A stretch of 64,000 bases of DNA from Poriferisocius sp965200775 (GTDB lineage Bacteria > Actinomycetota > Acidimicrobiia > Acidimicrobiales > Bin134). A program made the position numbers and the translations under genes. Location of the stretch: NCBI GenBank assembly GCA_965200775.1, contig OZ241383.1, positions 1,054,001 to 1,118,000 of the forward strand, in the 5' to 3' direction. The notes beneath the pieces were generated by a model that saw only the letters and a program-made list of their open reading frames with translations, searched no databases and was not told the origin of the DNA. Positions 59,096 through 64,000 of the stretch are shown piece after piece (positions within the stretch are counted from its first letter, which is position 1; the number at the start of each line of letters is the position of its first letter).

Positions 59096-59893
59096 TTACC
59101 GGTTTGGGTACCAGCGATTCAGGGCTTCGATCATGCGATCCACATAGTCGCTGTACACGCCATCGATGCCCATGTCGAGGAGTTCGTTCAGCACTCGAGG
59201 CTGCTGGGCATCCCAACCGAAACACAGGATGTTGAACCGGTGAAACAAGGTGACGAGACCGCCGGTCCAGTCGGTCTGGTGCATGTTCATGGCCTCGATT
59301 CCCGCTTCGGCCAATCTGGCGGCTCGGCGCTCCGCCCCCGCTTCCAGGCGGCTCAGCCGGGTTGAGTTGCACAGCCGAACATCGGGCCAGCGTTCACGAA
59401 GTTCGATCAGGAGGCCGACATCGGGATGGCACAGCCATGTCCGGTCTCGCAGCGGTTGGCCGGTGCGAGCGGCAGCGGCGTCCACAGCGGCAATCACCGC
59501 CGGCGCGGCGTCTTGGTCCTTGAGGTCGAGCGACAGGGTGAACTCGGTTCCGCACGCCTCGAACAGCTCGGCCAGCGTCGGAATATGGTCGGGCAGCTCG
59601 TCGCGGCGGAATCGGGAGATGGGACGTCGACGTCTCAGCCCACCGGTTCGCACCAGGCCGTCGTGGTCGAGAACGGCGTGACCGTCGGAGGTTACCCAGG
59701 CGTCGCTCTCCAGGCCGGTTGCTCCCATTTCCAGGGCCAGGGTGAACGAGGCCAGCGTGTTCTCCCGTTCCCGGGCTCGCGCCCCCCGGTGGGCGAACCC
59801 AACCGGTTCGGACCACAGCGACGCGATCCGGGGAGGGCGAGCGGGGGGGCTGGACACCAGCTCATCTTGGGTTGTTGCCGGGCGATCGGACAA
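59096..59893 (-). CDS. glycerophosphodiester phosphodiesterase (second copy)
   Basis: 265 residues from TTG 59893; GTG 59857 is a possible alternative start. GDPD-barrel hallmarks are FAHRGARARERENT (His-Arg and Glu), LESDAWVTSDG (Glu-x-Asp) and LDHDGLVR (His). The 'HTDWTGGLVTLFHRFNILC' region replaces the usual metal-loop order, but the closing GIDGVYSDYVDRM is standard. No signal peptide, so cytosolic. It is transcribed toward lepB and divergent from tatA with a 35-bp gap. It differs from the GDPD at 24.1 kb. Confidence 0.85.
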   Translation of the reverse strand: MSDRPATTQDELVSSPPARPPRIASLWSEPVGFAHRGARARERENTLASFTLALEMGATGLESDAWVTSDGHAVLDHDGLVRTGGLRRRRPISRFRRDELPDHIPTLAELFEACGTEFTLSLDLKDQDAAPAVIAAVDAAAARTGQPLRDRTWLCHPDVGLLIELRERWPDVRLCNSTRLSRLEAGAERRAARLAEAGIEAMNMHQTDWTGGLVTLFHRFNILCFGWDAQQPRVLNELLDMGIDGVYSDYVDRMIEALNRWYPNR

Positions 59894-59916
59894 ACCCCAC
59901 CGGGTACCGGTAGCGG

Positions 59917-59922
59917 TAGCCT
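59917..59922 (+). promoter_or_regulatory. -10 box (TAGCCT) for leaderless tatA
   Basis: TAGCCT, 6 nt, then GTG at 59929 in a 35-bp gap. Insertion of the GDPD gene gives tatA its own promoter instead of the pafC readthrough typical elsewhere. Confidence 0.45.
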
Positions 59923-59928
59923 CGGAGC

Positions 59929-60231
59929 GTGGGCAACCTCGGATGGGCGGAGATCGCAGTGGTGGCGGTGGTGGCTCTGGTGGTTCTGGGTCCCGACAAG
60001 CTGCCCGCTGCGGCCCGCCAAATCGGCCAGGTCATGCGCCAGATCCGCAAGATCTCCACCGGGTTCCAGCAGGAACTCCAGAACGCTTTGAACGAACCTC
60101 TGGAGGAGGAAGCCCGGGAACGGGGGCGGATCGCGGTGGAGGAGAGCAAGGCCAACAACCAGCCGGCTCCCGATGCACCCGAGGACGAGTCGGAGCCGAA
60201 GGATCTCACCGGCAGGGTGCCGAGTGACTGA
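59929..60231 (+). CDS. tatB: Tat translocase TatA/TatB-family subunit
   Basis: A 100-residue protein: one N-terminal TM helix (WAEIAVVAVVALVVLGPDKLP, about 6-26), an amphipathic helix with ARQIGQVMRQIRKISTGFQQ, and an acidic disordered tail. Glu8 in the TM helix and the motif LGPDKLP resemble TatB more than TatA, which has FGPxKLP. It still could act as TatA if no other copy exists in the genome. It overlaps tatC by 8 bp. Confidence 0.75.
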   Translation: MGNLGWAEIAVVAVVALVVLGPDKLPAAARQIGQVMRQIRKISTGFQQELQNALNEPLEEEARERGRIAVEESKANNQPAPDAPEDESEPKDLTGRVPSD

Positions 60232-61060
60232 CACCATCCAGGGCCGAGCCCGGCCCGACGGCGGGACCATGTCGCTCATGGAGCATCTGGTCGAGCTGCG
60301 CAAGCGGCTCATCAAGGCCATCGTGGCCGTGGCCGTCGGGGCGGTGGCGTGCTGGGTGTTGTACCCCCAGATCCTCGATCTCCTGGTCCAGCCGTACTGC
60401 GACGTGGTGCCCGAGGAGGCGGTGGAAGAGGAGGCAAGCCGCCAGAACCTCTTGGGGGGTTGCGAGCTGCTGGTGCTTGATCCGCTGGAGCCGTTCACGG
60501 TGCGGATGACCGTGGCCGGCTACGGGGGTCTCATCCTGGCCACTCCAGTGGTGCTGTGGCAGATCTGGCGGTTCGTGCAGCCCGGCCTGTACCCCCGGGA
60601 GCGACGCCACGCCGCTCTGTTCACGGTGGTGGGAGCGCTACTGTTCGCCCTGGGTGCAGGCCTGGCCTACTGGAGCATTCCCAGGGCGTTGAGCTTTCTG
60701 GCCACCATCGGGGGTGAAGACCTGGTAACCGGTTTCTCCCCGGCCCGATATCTGTCCTTTGTGATCAAGATGATGGCGGCCTTCGGCATCGGATTTGAAT
60801 TCCCCATCCTGCTGGTGTTCCTGCAGATGGCGGGGATCATCCACTACCGCCAACTCATCCGGGCTCGCCGTTACGCCCTGGTAGGCATCGTGGCCCTGGT
60901 TGCGGTCATCACCCCCAGCGGCGATCCGTTCACCTTGATGGTGCTCTCGGTGCCCATGTACCTGTTCTACGAGGCGTCCATAGGGATCGGATGGCTGAGG
61001 GCCCGCCGGTTGCGCCGCCTGGAACAGGCCGGCAACGAAGAGACGATGGATGCCGATTGA
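60224..61060 (+). CDS. tatC: Tat translocase subunit TatC
   Basis: A 278-residue six-TM receptor for folded proteins with twin-arginine signals. MSLMEHLVELRKRLI is the conserved N-terminal cytoplasmic start and LDPLEPFTVRM with the Glu is in the first periplasmic loop region. The later segments follow: FVQPGLYPRERR, then FGIGFEFPILLVF. The GTG at 60224 overlaps tatA; a later ATG at MSLMEHL is an alternative. It is followed by a DAGK-like gene overlapping by 11 bp. Confidence 0.92.
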   Translation: MTDTIQGRARPDGGTMSLMEHLVELRKRLIKAIVAVAVGAVACWVLYPQILDLLVQPYCDVVPEEAVEEEASRQNLLGGCELLVLDPLEPFTVRMTVAGYGGLILATPVVLWQIWRFVQPGLYPRERRHAALFTVVGALLFALGAGLAYWSIPRALSFLATIGGEDLVTGFSPARYLSFVIKMMAAFGIGFEFPILLVFLQMAGIIHYRQLIRARRYALVGIVALVAVITPSGDPFTLMVLSVPMYLFYEASIGIGWLRARRLRRLEQAGNEETMDAD

Positions 61061-61661
61061 GCGGGGTGAGCAGTGGGGTGAGCCCGGTGGTCTTGGTCCA
61101 GGGGGCGTGCTGGTGGCCACCGACGCCGAGGCCCGAGCCCACCTGGAGGAAGCGAGACGAGCCAACCGCCCCCTCCCCGAACTGGGCCTGCTGGGTGGCG
61201 ACCTGTGCCGGACGCTCGGCGGCCGGGGAGACGCCAACCACATCGGTTCCCCCCAGGCTTGGCGGTTCATGGTGGATGTTGGTGCGGTGCTGCTGGACGG
61301 CCGGTTATTCTGGTTCTGCGCTCACCTGGTGGCCCGCCGGCGGGGCTGGGCAGGGGAGACGCTGGTGGCCATGAACGCAGCGTGGTTGGGCCCCTGGCAC
61401 CTGGGACCGAGAGCCCATCCCGGTGACGGCCTGCTCGACATTTCCCACGGCCATCTGTCGATGGGGGACCGGCTGCGGGCTCGGCGGCGGGTGGGTACCG
61501 GCGATCACCTGCCCCACCCCAACATCCGGTATCGCCGCACCTCCGCCTTCCAGGTCGTCCTCGAGCGCCCGCTGATGGTGGAGCTGGATGGGGTGCCGGT
61601 GCAGCGGGCCTCGAACCTGTCGATCCGGGTGGAGCCGTCGGCGCTCACCGTGACGGTATGA
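61050..61661 (+). CDS. diacylglycerol-kinase-like beta-domain protein
   Basis: 203 residues resembling only the C-terminal domain of YegS/DAGK lipid kinases: HPGDGLLDISHGHLSMGDRL, then PHPNIRYRRTSAFQVVLERP and VELDGVPVQRASNLSIRVEP (given in parts). The kinase GGDGT motif that marks the N-terminal lobe is absent. Thus either it is a stand-alone domain or an enzyme fragment. In some actinobacteria a full DAGK gene follows tatC; here a shortened version overlaps tatC by 11 bp. The actual activity is unknown. Confidence 0.5.
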   Translation: MPIERGEQWGEPGGLGPGGVLVATDAEARAHLEEARRANRPLPELGLLGGDLCRTLGGRGDANHIGSPQAWRFMVDVGAVLLDGRLFWFCAHLVARRRGWAGETLVAMNAAWLGPWHLGPRAHPGDGLLDISHGHLSMGDRLRARRRVGTGDHLPHPNIRYRRTSAFQVVLERPLMVELDGVPVQRASNLSIRVEPSALTVTV

Positions 61662-61743
61662 CCCACCTGGCCCTCGGAAACTCGCGGGCCGGTTGCGAGG
61701 CCACCAGGAGGCGCTGATGCACGTAAGCCACCAACGAGATCAC

Positions 61744-61749
61744 TAGGAT
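61744..61749 (+). promoter_or_regulatory. -10 box (TAGGAT) for the leaderless M20 peptidase
   Basis: TAGGAT, 7 nt (TTGCCCT), then GTG at 61757; no Shine-Dalgarno. Confidence 0.5.
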
Positions 61750-61756
61750 TTGCCCT

Positions 61757-62935
61757 GTGACTCCGGAGGCAGCCAAGCAGCGCATGGTCTCGGAAATCGA
61801 CGCCCGGGCCGATCGCCTGGTTGGTGTTTCCCACCACATTCACGACAACCCCGAGCTGTGTTTCGAGGAGTTCACCGCCCACGATGCGCTGTGCGATGCC
61901 CTGGAACGCGAGGGCCTTGAGGTGGAACGCTCGGCGTTCCACCTGGAAACGGCGTTCATCGCCCGGGCAGGCCGGGAAGGGCCCAACATCGCCGTGGTAT
62001 GCGAGTACGACGCTCTTCCCGAGATCGGGCACGCCTGCGGCCACAATGTGATCGCCGCCGCCGGGCTGGGCGCGGGGCTGGCCGCCGCTTCAGTGGCAGA
62101 GGAGCTGGGAGGCCGGGTCAGCATCATCGGCACCCCGGCAGAAGAGGGTGGTGGGGGCAAGTGCTTCATGCTCGAACGAGGCGCTTTCGACGGGATCAGC
62201 GCCGCCATGATGGTCCACCCCGCCAACCACGAGCTCTCCCGGATGAACGCAATCGCGGTGGAGCAGATCGAGGCCACCTACACCGGCCGGTCGGCGCATG
62301 CTGCCGCCTCGCCCCACCTGGGCCGCAACGCCCTCGACGGGGCGGTGCTGGGCTACGTGAACGTGGCTGCTCTCCGCCAGCACATCCGGCCCGACGAGCG
62401 GATTCACGGGATATTCACCCGCTCGGGGGACAAGCCCAACATCGTCCCCCACGAAGCTGCCGCCGAGTGGTATGTCCGCTCCCCGAAGCTCGACAGTCTC
62501 AACGACCTCCGGGAGCGGGTGATGGCCTGCCTTGAGGCCGGTGCCCAAGCCGCAGGGGTGGAAATCGAGTGCCGCCGCAAGGCGCCGATCTATGCCGACA
62601 TGATCGACAACCGGGTGATGCTCGACTTCTACACCGAAAACGCCGCCTCGATGGGGCGGACGGTTGACGAGCCGCTGGCCAGCTCGGCGGTGGTCGGGAG
62701 CACCGACATGGGCAACGTCAGCTACGCCGTTCCGTCGATCCACCCCATAATCAAGGTTGCGCCCCCTGATGTGGCCATCCACACTCCGGCGTTCGCGCAC
62801 CACGCCAAGTCGCCCAGCGGCGATCAGGCCGTGCTGGACGGGGCGAAGATGCTGGCCATGACCGTTGTCGATCTGTGGTTGAACCTCGATGCCCTGGGCC
62901 GGGCGGCCGGTGAGCTGGCCCACGCCCGGGCTTGA
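61757..62935 (+). CDS. M20 family metallopeptidase/amidohydrolase
   Basis: A 392-residue zinc hydrolase of the AbgB/amidohydrolase branch. HHIHDNPELCFEE is the N-terminal signature; GHACGHNVIAAAGLGAG carries the metal ligands (Cys94 and His96), and GTPAEEGGGGK the Glu pair. The dimerisation domain lies at about 180-290 (TGRSAHAAASPHLG...). It cleaves amide bonds of N-acyl amino acids or p-aminobenzoyl-glutamate-like substrates; the exact one is unknown. No signal peptide. Confidence 0.87.
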   Translation: MTPEAAKQRMVSEIDARADRLVGVSHHIHDNPELCFEEFTAHDALCDALEREGLEVERSAFHLETAFIARAGREGPNIAVVCEYDALPEIGHACGHNVIAAAGLGAGLAAASVAEELGGRVSIIGTPAEEGGGGKCFMLERGAFDGISAAMMVHPANHELSRMNAIAVEQIEATYTGRSAHAAASPHLGRNALDGAVLGYVNVAALRQHIRPDERIHGIFTRSGDKPNIVPHEAAAEWYVRSPKLDSLNDLRERVMACLEAGAQAAGVEIECRRKAPIYADMIDNRVMLDFYTENAASMGRTVDEPLASSAVVGSTDMGNVSYAVPSIHPIIKVAPPDVAIHTPAFAHHAKSPSGDQAVLDGAKMLAMTVVDLWLNLDALGRAAGELAHARA

Positions 62936-62965
62936 GAGCTTGACTTCTGCTGCCGTGCAGGGCCC

Positions 62966-63032
62966 TACGGTGTACCCCATGCTCCCCGGTTTCGTGGTGA
63001 GCTTGATTTCCGAGGCCGCTGGTACGAAGTGA
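62966..63032 (+). promoter_or_regulatory. leaderless 17-codon upstream ORF coupled to the ThyX-like gene
   Basis: TACGGT (62966-62971) lies 7 nt before ATG 62979, which opens a 17-residue ORF (MLPGFVVSLISEAAGTK) ending with TGA at 63030-63032. That stop shares its last base with the ATG of the thyX-like gene (TGATG). Ribosomes finishing the small ORF would be placed on the next start. Confidence 0.4.
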
Positions 63033-64000
63033 TGAATCAGTACGTCGCCGAGGAGTTCACCTCCGAGGAAGCCGACATCCTCCGGCGCTACTTCACCAAC
63101 CTCGACCTGCCTGTTTTCGCCCTGGTGAATCTGCCCGAGGTGGTCAAGGGGGCCTTGTTCGCCCGCTACAGCCGGTCGGCCAAGTCGCTGCGGCGGCTGT
63201 TCCTGGACGAGTTCGTCGGCGAGCTCGACATAAGCGGCGACGCCACCATCGACGCAACCGTGGGCCTGAAGCGGGCCCGAGAGCTGTACGACCGGGTTTT
63301 CTTCGAGTACGGGGACGACTCGGTGGCCCAGTTGGGCGGGGTACACCTGGCCTGCGAACAGGCCTCCAACATCTTGACCAAGGTGCTGGAGTGGGGTCGG
63401 CTTATGTCGTACCTGGAGCAATCCACCCGCTACATCGATTACATGGCCAGGATCAGCGGACGTTTCCGCTACTACCGCGACCCGATGGTGGGGGAGTCGC
63501 CCCTGGGAGGCCGTTTCGTGGGCGACATGGATCGGATGTTCGAGACCTACGGTCAACTGCTGCCCACCATGACCGACTTCTACCGCCAACACACCCCCAA
63601 GGATCCCGCCACCTCGGACTTCGCCTACCGCCAAGCGGTTTTGGCCAAGGCGCTGGACTCGGTTCGGGGGGTGCTGCCTGCCGCCACCGTCTCCAACGTG
63701 GGCATCTACGGCACGGGCCAGTCCTACGAGTTACTGCTATTGCGGATGCGAGCGCACCAGCTCCCCGAGGTCCAAACCTACGCCGAACTGATGCTGACCG
63801 AGCTGCGCAAGGTGATTCCCTCGTTCCTGAGGCGGGTGGACCTGGAAGACCGGGGGGTGGTGTGGACCCGCTACCTGGGCGACATTGGCGAAGCAATGGA
63901 GAACGTGGTCGGTCACGTGGTACCGACCGGGACGTCGGCCAACGAAGCCCCCACCGTTCGACTGGTCGATTTCGATCCCGAGGCCGAGGTGAAGATGGTG
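63032..64000 (+). CDS. thyX: ThyX-like FAD-dependent thymidylate synthase, 5' part
   Basis: The first 323 codons; the gene runs out of the window without a stop. PEVVKGALFARYSRS and YGDDSVAQLGGVH followed by SYLEQSTRYI match the long ThyX-type family. The classic RHRxxSx4SxRY motif is present as WGR-LM-S126-YLEQ-S131-T-R133-Y134, so the first two residues of RHR are replaced. It would methylate dUMP using methylene-THF and FADH2, or act as a related flavoenzyme. Full length is expected near 500-550 residues. Confidence 0.75.
   Translation, partial: MNQYVAEEFTSEEADILRRYFTNLDLPVFALVNLPEVVKGALFARYSRSAKSLRRLFLDEFVGELDISGDATIDATVGLKRARELYDRVFFEYGDDSVAQLGGVHLACEQASNILTKVLEWGRLMSYLEQSTRYIDYMARISGRFRYYRDPMVGESPLGGRFVGDMDRMFETYGQLLPTMTDFYRQHTPKDPATSDFAYRQAVLAKALDSVRGVLPAATVSNVGIYGTGQSYELLLLRMRAHQLPEVQTYAELMLTELRKVIPSFLRRVDLEDRGVVWTRYLGDIGEAMENVVGHVVPTGTSANEAPTVRLVDFDPEAEVKMV

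Noticed and set aside
1..64000. tRNA, rRNA or known riboswitch
   Set aside because: Gaps between genes were read for cloverleaf or conserved riboswitch cores by eye and none was convincing; a covariance-model search would be decisive.

Overview
The window is high-GC DNA that reads as a chromosome segment of an actinobacterium (Actinomycetota). The strongest evidence is a complete Pup-proteasome locus (arc, dop, pup, prcB, prcA, pafA, pafB, pafC, then tatA/B and tatC). Supporting evidence is a fused FbiC for coenzyme F420, a DUF222/HNH '13E12' protein, a DUF3151 protein, trmI just upstream of arc, and many genes whose start codon lies 6-9 nt after a TANNNT -10 box (leaderless mRNAs). The gene order is not that of mycobacteria or Streptomyces: lepB and a diesterase gene sit between pafC and tatA. 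A lineage such as Acidimicrobiia is possible, but that is inference.

Layout. 1-3.0 kb: end of a SnoaL-like gene, dienelactone hydrolase, 3-hydroxyacyl-CoA dehydrogenase and a zinc alcohol dehydrogenase with a 13-bp tandem repeat in front. 3.1-6.8 kb (minus): an alkB remnant, a large RCC1-repeat lipoprotein with a 15-G tract in its promoter region, and a hydrolase. 6.8-15.3 kb: membrane pyrophosphatase, 5-formyl-THF cyclo-ligase, a K+ uptake block (trkA and two trkH genes) and an M18 aminopeptidase. 15.4-21.5 kb: glutamate synthase gltBD. 21.5-25.7 kb: hydrolase, HNH protein, glycerophosphodiesterase and SirB1-like protein. 25.8-30.5 kb: pyruvate kinase, DUF3151, flavin reductase, mobA, RNase D and a small Cys-rich protein. 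30.5-35.9 kb: ClC channel and, divergently, the glycolate oxidase genes glcDEF with a small helical protein. 35.9-42.4 kb (minus): FIST protein, transketolase, transaldolase and FbiC in one run. 42.5-47.8 kb: desaturase, a split ADP-forming acyl-CoA synthetase, a PBP4/DacB-like protein lacking its catalytic residues, and a LON-domain protein. 47.9-49.8 kb: three small envelope proteins overlapping trmI, and a ferredoxin. 49.9-61.7 kb: Pup-proteasome, PafBC, signal peptidase, GDPD, Tat and a DAGK-like domain. 61.8-64 kb: M20 peptidase and a ThyX-like gene cut by the window end.

How it fits together. Most of the window is housekeeping: nitrogen assimilation, the non-oxidative pentose phosphate pathway, glycolysis, K+ homeostasis, protein turnover and export. 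Genes are packed into operons with 4-bp ATGA/GTGA overlaps. The unusual signals are local: a homopolymer in a promoter region, a repeat-rich surface lipoprotein, a dead PBP4 homologue, two TrkH subunits with different selectivity-filter residues, a duplicated start region encoding a 12-residue leader peptide, and two apparent leaderless upstream ORFs. No prophage, IS element, CRISPR array, rRNA or tRNA gene was recognised.
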